A program made the translations under genes and the position numbers. This document shows, piece by piece, positions 17,103 to 24,004 of a stretch of 64,000 nt of DNA. Source of the DNA: Nitrososphaera sp. (GTDB taxonomy: Archaea > Thermoproteota > Nitrososphaeria > Nitrososphaerales > Nitrososphaeraceae); contig JBDUUL010000010.1 of NCBI GenBank assembly GCA_039938515.1, forward strand, positions 1-64,000. Reading direction: 5' to 3'. The notes below the pieces were generated by a model that worked only from the letters and a program-made list of their open reading frames with translations, ran no database searches and had not been told where the DNA came from. Position 1 is the first letter of the stretch; each line of letters begins with the position of its first letter.

Positions 17103-17148
17103 GCCGCGGCTGTACGGTGTGAACTGCGATATTTATTCCAGCAGCAAC

Positions 17149-17158
17149 GATTTATTAG
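17149..17158 (+). promoter_or_regulatory. TATA box for tRNA-Thr
   Basis: GATTTATTAG lies 28-37 nt before the first base of the tRNA and is the likely TBP site. The adjacent minus-strand box GATATTTATT (17129-17137) would serve the phosphohexomutase. Confidence 0.5.
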
Positions 17159-17185
17159 ACAGGCACCGACTTTAGTTTGCGTTTT

Positions 17186-17259
17186 GCCCTAGTAGCTCAG
17201 CCTGGCAGAGCGAAGGTTTCGTAAACCTTAGGTCGTGGGTCCGAATCCCACCTAGGGCT
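17186..17259 (+). tRNA. tRNA-Thr (anticodon CGT)
   Basis: A 74-nt cloverleaf. The acceptor GCCCTAG (17186-17192) pairs fully with CTAGGGC (17252-17258), followed by discriminator T. The D-arm is AGCTC...GAGC, the anticodon stem is AGGTT/AACCT-type with loop TTCGTAA and anticodon CGT at 17220-17222, and the T-arm GTGGG-TCCGAAT-CCCAC is perfect. No intron is present. The 3'-CCA is not encoded and must be added by the CCA-adding enzyme found at 3366. Confidence 0.96.
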
Positions 17260-17574
17260 CTTAGGCCGTATTATCCGGGCGACCGACCTGCACGTCAAAC
17301 TTCGGCGGGCAAGTCATTGTACTAAAGCCTTTATTTGAAACGCCGTGCATGTGCAATTAGCACTTGCGTGCCATCAACAAGTTTGTGCGACCATGTGCCT
17401 TTACGTCATTTCAAACCCGCTGGTTCAAGCCGGCGGTCTTTGCTTTTTAAAACTAGAACCCTCTTATGGTCGCAATGTTGACCGCGACTAGCATGCTAAT
17501 TACGTCTCGACTAGCTATTTTGCAGCACATTCTTGCCATTGCTTTAATTAACATGCAGCGAATATGTTCTGCAA
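17260..17574. other. Intergenic 315 bp, promoter-like only
   Basis: No convincing gene is seen. A TATA-like GCTTTTTAAAACTA at about 17439-17452 could drive the response regulator with a ~100-nt leader. A 46-codon frame from ATG 17466 overlaps the regulator start and has no recognisable features. Confidence 0.4.
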
Positions 17575-17958
17575 TTGTCAAGTGCCTTACGGCTGCTCGT
17601 GGTTGAAGACGAGCCGGACATACTTTACCTAGTACAAAAGCACTTGCGCAAGAATGGCTTTGAACCAACGGGCTTTGTCAACCCACTAAAGGCGCTTGAC
17701 GACTTTAAAGCCAGCCCAGCAAAATACGCTCTGGTACTAACTGACATTCGAATGCCTGGCATGAACGGCGTTGACTTGGCACACCACTTACTAGACATTA
17801 ACCCAAACGTCAAGGTCATTTTGATGTCAGCGTACGAAGTACATGCAAAAGACCTTCAGGCAAAGTTGCCGGTTGTAACCTACGAAGATATAATTCGCAA
17901 ACCGTTCAAGCTTGTTGAAATCTGCAATAGGGTAAGGCAACTTACAGGTGCAAACTAG
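17575..17958 (+). CDS. Stand-alone response regulator receiver protein
   Basis: A single CheY-like receiver domain of 127 residues with no output domain. The acidic pocket (Glu-Asp-Glu at 11-13), phosphoacceptor Asp57 in Leu-Thr-Asp-Ile-Arg-Met-Pro, switch Ser85 and Lys109 in Arg-Lys-Pro-Phe are all present. It would be phosphorylated by a histidine kinase elsewhere in the genome and act by protein contact. TTG 17575 is the only sensible start; the ATG nearby is out of frame. Codon choice is more AT-rich than in neighbouring housekeeping genes. Confidence 0.88.
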   Translation: MSSALRLLVVEDEPDILYLVQKHLRKNGFEPTGFVNPLKALDDFKASPAKYALVLTDIRMPGMNGVDLAHHLLDINPNVKVILMSAYEVHAKDLQAKLPVVTYEDIIRKPFKLVEICNRVRQLTGAN

Positions 17959-18000
17959 TTTTCAAACCAGCACCAAGTCCGCAGGTTAGGCCGGTGGGCT

Positions 18001-18153
18001 TTAATTGCATAGCACTTCAAAGTCGTCATGCCTAGTCAGGCTGCTATGCATCGCCAAACCGTAAGCAGTAGTGAATTTGGCTTTGCATGCAAGGCATTCA
18101 AAGTTCGGTTTACCGTCAAGTACAGTCAATGCTGGCACAGCGTAAAGCGACAT
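18001..18153 (-). CDS. C2H2 zinc-finger microprotein, 50 aa
   Basis: A short minus-strand gene encoding one finger: Cys-x2-Cys-x12-His-x5-His (CLAC ... HSSLTRH), with Phe-Glu before the first Cys as in classical fingers. Residues 1-17 are mildly hydrophobic. ATG 18153 is used; an in-frame GTG lies 24 nt further upstream. The finger geometry is the reason for calling it. The function is unknown. It lies between the response regulator and a secreted PEFG-type protein. Confidence 0.62.
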   Translation of the reverse strand: MSLYAVPALTVLDGKPNFECLACKAKFTTAYGLAMHSSLTRHDDFEVLCN

Positions 18154-18292
18154 TATTAAGAGTACTGCGGGCACAATATTGTTGCATCAGCCAAGTGATG
18201 CAAAATGTCGATTTCATAAAATACAAATATTACAACATTGTATGAATGTGCATTAACGCTTTTTACAAAAACTGAAGCAGTAATCTAAGATG

Positions 18293-18330
18293 CATGCATC
18301 GGTCGTCCGGTTCCAGCCCGGGCCTTTCGC
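18293..18330 (+). other. tRNA 3'-half-like sequence (T-arm), possible relic
   Basis: GTCCGG-TTCCAGC-CCGGGC folds as a six-base-pair stem with a seven-base loop resembling a tRNA T-arm, preceded by a GGTCG-like variable loop. No matching 5' acceptor strand or anticodon arm is found upstream, so this is not a functional tRNA. It is not a copy of the tRNA-Thr 3' end at 17259. Confidence 0.3.
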
Positions 18331-18352
18331 TCCGTGCTCTACTGAACTGGAT

Positions 18353-19330
18353 TCATCCGCGGTAAGTATTCATCGAGCCCCCCATCAGCCGCCTTGCAAT
18401 CAGAATGGCTCCTGCAATTCCTCCCAACAGCGCAACCGCGGGCAGCGGAAACTCTGGGACTGCATTTTCGCCATAGCTGCCCTTGGTCTTGTTTTGAACA
18501 TCAAGGGCGCCAATCCTCTGGTTTCCCACGCTAACTGAATCATTGTTTGCACGTATCACAAGATTTACGGGCACCAAGCTGGGAGCCGAGGGACTGGCAT
18601 TGTTGCCTATGGTGGTGTAACGGTTGGCGTCGTAACTCAGTGCATTGAGCAGAGAAAACCGGATATCTTTTGCATGATCTCCATAAATTGTAAATTGAAA
18701 TGGCACCGACTGGTTGGGGGCTATGCTGCTCATTCCCGCGTTTTCAAAGTCAACCGCCACCAGGCGTTTTTGCGCGTCAAAAAAGCCTCCGTTAACCTGG
18801 GCAAACTGTACTGTCGCATTTCCGCGGTTTGACAGCTTGCCTGACAGGTGGAAGTTGCCATTAGGGTCAATAGACACACTGTATTGTTTCAGCTCAAGAG
18901 CGGGAACGTCCGGATCCGGTTTTGGGTCAAAAGTGGCTGTCACCTGAAAATAGGCCCAGCCGTTTGAAACTGCCGGGTCAAACGAGCTTGAAAACGCCGA
19001 GTACTGGCCGGGGCTTAGCATATAGTCGTGCAGATAATCCCTGTTTGAGGCCATAACAGCCCCTGTCTTGTTGTACAATTTGACGTAGACCTGGATGTTG
19101 TCCACGGAGGAATTCTGATTATTGTGCACAAGCCCCAGCACGGTGAACCTGCCGCTAGAATCAGTGTAGCTGTTCATGTTTAGGACCTGAAGGCTATCCG
19201 CTGGCGCCTGAGCAGGCTGCGCAGAAGCGCCGTGAAGCCACACGCCCAGCGCAGCGAAGAGTATTACCGCGCCAATCGGCCTTGTACAGCGGGCAAGCAT
19301 CGGGCAGCTTGGCACTCGTTCCTTTAACAT
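18353..19330 (-). CDS. Secreted protein with PEFG-type C-terminal sorting signal
   Basis: A 325-residue exported protein. A signal peptide (Arg-Pro-Ile-Gly-Ala-Val-Ile-Leu-Phe-Ala-Ala-Leu... ending near Ala-Ser-Ala) is followed by two similar beta-rich repeats that resemble FxLYD/NEW3-like domains; each carries Gly-x-Val/Leu-x-Asn-x-x-x-x-x-Val. The C-terminus has Val-Pro-Glu-Phe-Pro (291-295), a hydrophobic helix and a short basic tail (Ala-Arg-Arg-Leu). This is the thaumarchaeal PEFG-CTERM layout, here with Pro in place of Gly. The family is thought to be anchored or processed by an archaeosortase-like enzyme. Met 11 is an alternative start. Confidence 0.8.
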   Translation of the reverse strand: MLKERVPSCPMLARCTRPIGAVILFAALGVWLHGASAQPAQAPADSLQVLNMNSYTDSSGRFTVLGLVHNNQNSSVDNIQVYVKLYNKTGAVMASNRDYLHDYMLSPGQYSAFSSSFDPAVSNGWAYFQVTATFDPKPDPDVPALELKQYSVSIDPNGNFHLSGKLSNRGNATVQFAQVNGGFFDAQKRLVAVDFENAGMSSIAPNQSVPFQFTIYGDHAKDIRFSLLNALSYDANRYTTIGNNASPSAPSLVPVNLVIRANNDSVSVGNQRIGALDVQNKTKGSYGENAVPEFPLPAVALLGGIAGAILIARRLMGGSMNTYRG

Positions 19331-19348
19331 CTAGCGCGTACAGGTTCT

Positions 19349-19495
19349 ATGCCATTATGTCATCAGGCGGACTATAGATCAATCCTCAATAGAAATCAGG
19401 AAGCTGTTAAGGATCTGATAACAGACGGAATCCAGGATTGCAATAGACTCTCAAAGCACCTTACCAAGGCTCGCGACTTACTTTCTAGCAGATAA
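19349..19495 (+). CDS. Small helical protein, 48 aa (putative)
   Basis: An open frame of 48 codons with protein-like content: after Met-Pro-Leu-Cys-His, the rest is a charged amphipathic helix (Asn-Arg-Asn-Gln-Glu-Ala-Val-Lys-Asp-Leu-Ile ... Leu-Leu-Ser-Ser-Arg). It begins 19 nt from the divergent PEFG-type gene. No family is recognised, and it could be a chance frame. Confidence 0.4.
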   Translation: MPLCHQADYRSILNRNQEAVKDLITDGIQDCNRLSKHLTKARDLLSSR

Positions 19496-19568
19496 TTCCC
19501 CTACGGGCCGACAGAAATTTAGCTGACTCGCTTAATAAGCGATAATCATTGTAGGATTGCTGCATCTA

Positions 19569-19775
19569 ATGCATAAAGTCAGCAACCTACCTAATACCGG
19601 CATTTATCATTGCAAATGTGGCGCATGCAATCACGATTCTCGGTTCGCATGTATACAAGGGCGATGCTACTGCTGCGACCTGGAAGACATATTCACGGTG
19701 CTGTCGCAAAGAGCGTTTGACGGATCTAGTACAAGAAGGTCGAGGGAGAAGAGCGTGTGGGAGACACTAGCCTAA
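19569..19775 (+). CDS. Cysteine-rich putative zinc protein, paralogue A
   Basis: A 68-residue protein whose centre reads Cys-Lys-Cys-Gly-x-Cys-x-His-x-Ser-Arg-x-x-Cys-Ile-x-Gly-x-Cys-x-Cys-Cys followed by Asp-Leu-Glu-Asp-Ile-Phe and Leu-Ser-Gln. Seven cysteines and one histidine suggest one or two zinc sites. The same block occurs in the protein at 22326, so the two are paralogues 2.6 kb apart. A Ser/Arg-rich tail is unique to this copy. I do not recognise the family. ATG 19569 is used; an in-frame TTG lies four codons upstream. Confidence 0.72.
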   Translation: MHKVSNLPNTGIYHCKCGACNHDSRFACIQGRCYCCDLEDIFTVLSQRAFDGSSTRRSREKSVWETLA

Positions 19776-19817
19776 CTAACTCCTGCAAAGAAACTCTCGC
19801 CAGGGTCCGCGGGCTCG

Positions 19818-21548
19818 CTAGCTCCGAGCTAGAATTTCGTAGTACTTGTCCTCATACACCGAATGGTAATGCTCGTCAAGAGCTGGTCGGTGATCCTGCC
19901 AGTATTTTATAACACTGACCGCATCAGAGTCTGGTTGTCTGCCCAAGATTATGAACCGATCATCTGTGTTCCACGGTGCGTAGAAAGATTTTTTCCATGA
20001 ACTGGACTCAGTGATGTCATCAAAGTTATGAAGCTGAATTCCGCTGGCAATCATTATTCTATGCTCCTGTGAGGACCCCGTAATTACCATGATTTTGCCC
20101 TCGCCGTCATACAAGTGCCTCATCATTTCGCCAGCAGCAACGGAATAGGACGACGAGCCCGTATCAAAACCAGCGCTTGCATCTGCTAGCGTTACAACTG
20201 CACCATACGCGGGAAGGCAGAATTGAAAAGCAAACAAAGATCCGATAACAGCGAACAGAAATAATTTATTGCGAATTATCATCTTGGGCTGGCGAGAGAT
20301 GTATACCGAGACCAGTACAAGGACCAAGGGTGCAATGAGGATAACGAATCTAGAATTGAACCAGAGGGTCATCTCACCTATGCCAATTAGCAACGATGCA
20401 ATTGTAAATCCGGCCGGGAGCAATAGATAAAGTAGAAAGAATGAGGTCTTTTCAGTTCGTGGACGATCGCCTCTGGAGAGCGACTTTCTCAGACGAAGAT
20501 ACAGGTAATAACCAAAGCCAGCGCTAGCCAAAACAACTGGACCGTAGACAATAAACATTGTAGTGCCATAAACATTGAAGTCATTTAGTGGCTGGAGGAA
20601 CAGGGTTTCACGGATTGGCCTGCTTAGCGCCTGAGCTGCCGCCGAATAATACTTCTGACTTTCAAATTCGAGCGCGTTGCCATAAGTCACTTTATTGTAG
20701 ACGAGCCAGAATGCAATACCCGACGCTGACACCAGAGAAGCCATTATCATGAGAGCAACCGACGTCTTCTTTGTGGCATGTACCATCCCTGAGATAGAGG
20801 CACTTCGTGAAGTTTCCTTTGCAAAAGATCGATTCTCGCCAATTTTCCTTCTCCTGAGTTGCAAAATTTCCGCAAGCACGACAGCAGTAATGATAAACAC
20901 TGGTAGCACCCAGCCTTCGTACCTGCAGAGCGTTGCCGCGGAGGCAAATATGGATGAAATTAGCACATACTTGCTCCTCTTGCGCAGATCAGCAGTCGAA
21001 TAAAGTTCAAACCATTTCAATAGATAATATGCCGACCCCGCGAAAAACAGCATGAAGGGCGCCTCAGTCATTGCGGTAATGCCAAGGTACAAAAAGTTTG
21101 GATTAAGTGCGTACAGAAGTGCACCGGCAAACGCAGCATACGAAATTATCCAGCGATTTGCCTGCAAGTGAGCGGAAAGAATCCTTTCAATTATTTTGTA
21201 GATAAAGACGGCAGTCAATGCGAGGCATGGCAGGCTAATGGCCAGACCTGCAAACCCTGTAAAGAATAACGAGTCTATCAACGAAGGAAACACAAGCAGG
21301 AAGTGTGGAAGAGGAAGCCACACGGTGCCCAGCTGGGACCATCCGGGGTTTTCTGACCAGTCAAATAGCTTTCTTGCCCCGACAAGATGGGAGACTGCGT
21401 CGCCGTAAAAGAGAAGCGAATACCTGTCATGACTATACATGATTAGCGCGACGGCAGTGCCGGCGGCTAGTACAGCCACAAATAGTATAGCAATATTGCG
21501 TTTATGGGCCAGGTTTTCGTCTGTGGTCTGTACGCCCGTAACGCTCAC
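19818..21548 (-). CDS. Multi-pass membrane glycosyltransferase-like protein (GT-C/PMT superfamily)
   Basis: A 576-residue integral membrane protein with about ten to twelve hydrophobic segments. Between the first two lies Phe-Tyr-Gly-Asp-Ala-Val-Ser-His, an acidic first-loop motif at the place where GT-C enzymes have their catalytic Asp. A Met-Thr-Glu-Ala-Pro-Phe segment follows near residue 160. The soluble C-terminal ~110 residues resemble the extracytoplasmic tail of dolichol-phosphate-sugar transferases. It probably transfers a sugar from a lipid carrier on the outer face of the membrane. Substrate and acceptor are unknown. It has no operon partner. Confidence 0.7.
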   Translation of the reverse strand: MSVTGVQTTDENLAHKRNIAILFVAVLAAGTAVALIMYSHDRYSLLFYGDAVSHLVGARKLFDWSENPGWSQLGTVWLPLPHFLLVFPSLIDSLFFTGFAGLAISLPCLALTAVFIYKIIERILSAHLQANRWIISYAAFAGALLYALNPNFLYLGITAMTEAPFMLFFAGSAYYLLKWFELYSTADLRKRSKYVLISSIFASAATLCRYEGWVLPVFIITAVVLAEILQLRRRKIGENRSFAKETSRSASISGMVHATKKTSVALMIMASLVSASGIAFWLVYNKVTYGNALEFESQKYYSAAAQALSRPIRETLFLQPLNDFNVYGTTMFIVYGPVVLASAGFGYYLYLRLRKSLSRGDRPRTEKTSFFLLYLLLPAGFTIASLLIGIGEMTLWFNSRFVILIAPLVLVLVSVYISRQPKMIIRNKLFLFAVIGSLFAFQFCLPAYGAVVTLADASAGFDTGSSSYSVAAGEMMRHLYDGEGKIMVITGSSQEHRIMIASGIQLHNFDDITESSSWKKSFYAPWNTDDRFIILGRQPDSDAVSVIKYWQDHRPALDEHYHSVYEDKYYEILARS

Positions 21549-21683
21549 GATTGCTCTCTATCCATATCTCGTCTCAATATTTAAAGCGATAAGGGCCAGT
21601 CCTTGTCTGCAAATTCCCAGATTCAAACCTGCTTTGGTTAGCTTTGTATATCTGAACAACATAAGATTTCAAAGGCAACGGTC

Positions 21684-22148
21684 ATGGCAGAGCCTGAGAA
21701 AAAGTCCGCTTCTGGCAGCAAAAAGTCCCTCTTTTACGTTGGCATAGGCATCGCTGTCGGAATTGGCGTCGCGCTCATTATATTCAATCTCATGAACAAG
21801 AGCCAGACAGACCAGCTCGTGCAAGGGGCGGTTGACGAATCTCAGGGAAATAGCGGGCCCGTGTTCAGCCTTCCGTTCATTAACCAGGCGCCTCAGCCAA
21901 AGGTCTTTGTTGCCGTGACTTATCCAAACACGGCGCTAAAAGGAAGCCCGACTACCTTTTCAGCCGAGGGGACCGGCGGAATAGCCCCCTACACATACCA
22001 CTGGCAGTTACCGGACGGAACAACGGCAGCAGGCGAGAACGTGACTCATGTCTTTAACAGCTCAGGCCGGCAGCAGGTAACGGTGACCTCGACCGACTCG
22101 AAAGGCGAGTCGTCCGCACCAGTGCCCGCGTTCGTGCAGGTAAATTGA
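21684..22148 (+). CDS. Membrane-anchored PKD-domain protein
   Basis: A 154-residue protein with a short Lys-rich cytoplasmic N-terminus, one transmembrane helix (about residues 14-36) and a 75-residue extracellular PKD domain. The PKD landmarks are visible: Phe-Ser-Ala-Glu-Gly-Thr-Gly-Gly, Pro-Tyr-Thr-Tyr-His-Trp-x-Leu-Pro-Asp-Gly and His-Val-Phe-Asn-Ser-Ser-Gly. PKD domains mediate adhesion in archaeal surface proteins. It diverges from the glycosyltransferase at 19818, so it could be one of that enzyme's targets, which is speculation. ATG 21684 is a clean start. Confidence 0.85.
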   Translation: MAEPEKKSASGSKKSLFYVGIGIAVGIGVALIIFNLMNKSQTDQLVQGAVDESQGNSGPVFSLPFINQAPQPKVFVAVTYPNTALKGSPTTFSAEGTGGIAPYTYHWQLPDGTTAAGENVTHVFNSSGRQQVTVTSTDSKGESSAPVPAFVQVN

Positions 22149-22325
22149 CATCTAGTCCGGCATAGACTACTAATTACCGTGGCCGGGTACAGCATATTAT
22201 TATAAATTTTCAGCAGTAGCAGAAAGTGCGAGAAGCATCGGCAGTCTCTTCATTTAGGGCATGTCGTTGAGAATAAACAACGTCTAGGCTATTATCGCAT
22301 TGACGGTATCCTCTATCAGAAGCAC

Positions 22326-22526
22326 ATGCAAATCACTCATAATAAGAACGGCAGGGGCCCAACTATCAACCCGGACCTGCCCACAATGCGCGCTTTTGAA
22401 CTCATGGCATGCAAGTGCGGACTCTGCGGGCATCAGTCAAGGGAGTCATGCATAGCAGGCAAGTGCCAGTGCTGTGACCTTGAGGATATTTTCAGCCTGC
22501 TGTCGCAGCACGAATTTGTCCATTAG
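22326..22526 (+). CDS. Cysteine-rich putative zinc protein, paralogue B
   Basis: A 66-residue protein with the same Cys-Lys-Cys-Gly-x-Cys-x-His...Cys-x-Cys-Cys-Asp-Leu-Glu-Asp-Ile-Phe...Leu-Ser-Gln block as the protein at 19569, here ending a few residues later. ATG 22326 is the first start in the frame; Met 28 just before the Cys block is an alternative. An AT-rich box at about 22195-22210 would give a leader of roughly 95 nt. The function is unknown; duplication with conservation of every Cys argues for a metal-dependent role. Confidence 0.74.
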   Translation: MQITHNKNGRGPTINPDLPTMRAFELMACKCGLCGHQSRESCIAGKCQCCDLEDIFSLLSQHEFVH

Positions 22527-22646
22527 AGCATTTGGAAATCCCTGTCTCCAGAGGGTTACCCGGGTTAGCTAAAGCTGATTCAAGCTGAACAGTTCGCTAG
22601 CTTTACGATTGATAAGCCGTCCGCCACGGAAATAGCCGTCATTCAT

Positions 22647-22955
22647 ATGCCGATCTCAGATCAGAATCAAATCTCCCAGCATACCTCTGCAGAGAGTGAA
22701 GCGTCAGGCAGCATTTTTGAAAGCAGCCTCCCATCGCGGGTCTTTGTCATGTGTGAGAACTGCTACTGGAGCGCTTCTCTATTGCAGACCAAAGCGTTGA
22801 GCAGCGACTTTTTACCGAGAATAGACCTGTCTTCCTGCCCTGCCTGCAAAGCCAGCCAGCCCCTCTCAACGCTTCCTATAGCCGATAACGAGGTCTTTGA
22901 GTTCAGCTACAGCGAAAGGCACGGCGTGGAGCTCGATTTTATGCCATGCAGGTGA
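22647..22955 (+). CDS. Small protein with split Cys-x2-Cys pairs, 102 aa
   Basis: A 102-residue soluble protein with a Ser/Glu-rich N-terminus. A Cys-Glu-Asn-Cys-Tyr-Trp knuckle (about residues 36-41) and a Cys-Pro-Ala-Cys knuckle (about 64-67) lie 26 residues apart, a probable zinc ribbon. The C-terminus is rich in aromatic and acidic residues. No family is recognised. It lies in a stretch of cysteine-rich small genes (19569, 22326, 23009). Confidence 0.65.
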   Translation: MPISDQNQISQHTSAESEASGSIFESSLPSRVFVMCENCYWSASLLQTKALSSDFLPRIDLSSCPACKASQPLSTLPIADNEVFEFSYSERHGVELDFMPCR

Positions 22956-23008
22956 ACATGGCGGGCTGCCCGGATACAGGCATTCAATTACTAATGAAAC
23001 CCGCAGTT

Positions 23009-23254
23009 CTAAGATCCAGGGTAGGAGGTAATTCTGTTGTGGTACGAGATTTCCGCTTCTTCCTCGTATTCTTTGAACGGGTGGCAGAGGTAGCAGTAAC
23101 CGCACCTCAGGCATGGAGTCGACCTCCTTGCGCATTTTTTGCAGTACCCGTATGCCTCCTTTAGCGGCGCCAAGTATTCATGAGGACGCCTGACGGGACT
23201 GTTCTTTTCGCGCAGCCTCGTCGCGGTGCCGGGATTAGAGTTATTGTCGGTCAA
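23009..23254 (-). CDS. Small cysteine-rich zinc-binding protein, 81 aa
   Basis: An 81-residue protein with Cys-Lys-Lys-Cys followed by Cys-Leu-Arg-Cys-Gly-Tyr-Cys-Tyr-Leu-Cys-His, six cysteines and a histidine within 23 residues, which would bind one or two zinc ions. An acidic Glu-Tyr-Glu-Glu-Glu segment follows. It starts at TTG 23254. A competing minus-strand frame over the same region has no such motif and was rejected. It converges on the gene at 22647. The function is unknown. Confidence 0.62.
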   Translation of the reverse strand: MTDNNSNPGTATRLREKNSPVRRPHEYLAPLKEAYGYCKKCARRSTPCLRCGYCYLCHPFKEYEEEAEISYHNRITSYPGS

Positions 23255-23434
23255 TTGATAAGCTCCTCAAGAAATGAATAGCTTTAGTACAAACAGCTTT
23301 TCCCATGCCATCAGATTCGCACCTGCGACATAAAAAATTATACAAACCAAAAAGGGTATTGCCTCGCCGGAAGAGTGTTCTGTACAGACAATTCGCTGAT
23401 ATTAAATACTCACCCTAAGAATTGTTAGCGGACT

Positions 23435-23692
23435 ATGAAATATAGAAGTCGGACAGATATCGTTTCACAGATACTTGAGGCGGCAAACGGAGGCACCACC
23501 AAGACAAAGATAATGTACAGCGCCTACCTCTCGTACGCACAGCTGCGCGACTATCTATCGGTCATGATAGAAAACGGCCTGCTTGAATACGAGCCAGGAG
23601 TAAGCAGATACAAGACCACATCAAAGGGACTCCAGTTCTTGAAGATGTACAACGAAATGGGTCAACTCACTGCAACCGCTGCACAAGAATAA
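23435..23692 (+). CDS. Winged-helix DNA-binding protein, 85 aa
   Basis: An 85-residue stand-alone winged helix of the kind abundant in thaumarchaea (COG3432-like). Helices and wing are readable: Ile-Val-Ser-Gln-Ile-Leu-Glu-Ala, then Thr-Lys-Thr-Lys-Ile-Met-Tyr-Ser-Ala-Tyr-Leu-Ser-Tyr as turn and recognition helix, then Gly-Leu-Leu-Glu-Tyr...Tyr-Lys-Thr-Thr-Ser-Lys-Gly as wing. It probably acts as a dimeric repressor. A TATA-like GATATTAAATAC is centred about 32 nt before ATG 23435. The target genes are unknown. Confidence 0.88.
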   Translation: MKYRSRTDIVSQILEAANGGTTKTKIMYSAYLSYAQLRDYLSVMIENGLLEYEPGVSRYKTTSKGLQFLKMYNEMGQLTATAAQE

Positions 23693-23857
23693 ACTCGTCG
23701 GTCACCGTTCGGTACTGCCGAGTTACCCTTCTTTTTGAAAAATGCACCCCAAGACTTAAAGCAATTTTGACAGCTGAACCCCTTTGAATTATACGAGCCC
23801 GTGCTAGGGAATACTCCCCTATCGCGCTTATTTCCTGTGTCCTCCAGTGCTAGCTGT

Positions 23858-23938
23858 ATGATCTGGACAATAGTATGGGTCGTTCTGGGCATTATCGTCC
23901 TGATAATCCTGCTCAGGCTCCTGTTTGGAATACTGTAA
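23858..23938 (+). CDS. Single-pass membrane microprotein, 26 aa (putative)
   Basis: The frame from ATG 23858 encodes 26 residues that are almost wholly hydrophobic (Met-Ile-Trp-Thr-Ile-Val-Trp-Val-Val-Leu...), with one arginine before Leu-Leu-Phe-Gly. It would form a single membrane helix. It lies in an otherwise empty 312-bp gap after the winged-helix gene. Such tiny proteins are easily missed; the even hydrophobic pattern is the only evidence. Confidence 0.5.
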   Translation: MIWTIVWVVLGIIVLIILLRLLFGIL

Positions 23939-24004
23939 CCTCCGGCAAAATCCAAACTGGCGGCATTTCCCAATTTTATTTTGAGCGCTTGCCCTTTTGC
24001 AGGG

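Noticed and set aside
17186-18330. A direct-repeat attachment site pair made of tRNA-Thr and the T-arm-like fragment
   Set aside because: The fragment is not a copy of the tRNA-Thr 3' end, so no att duplication can be claimed.
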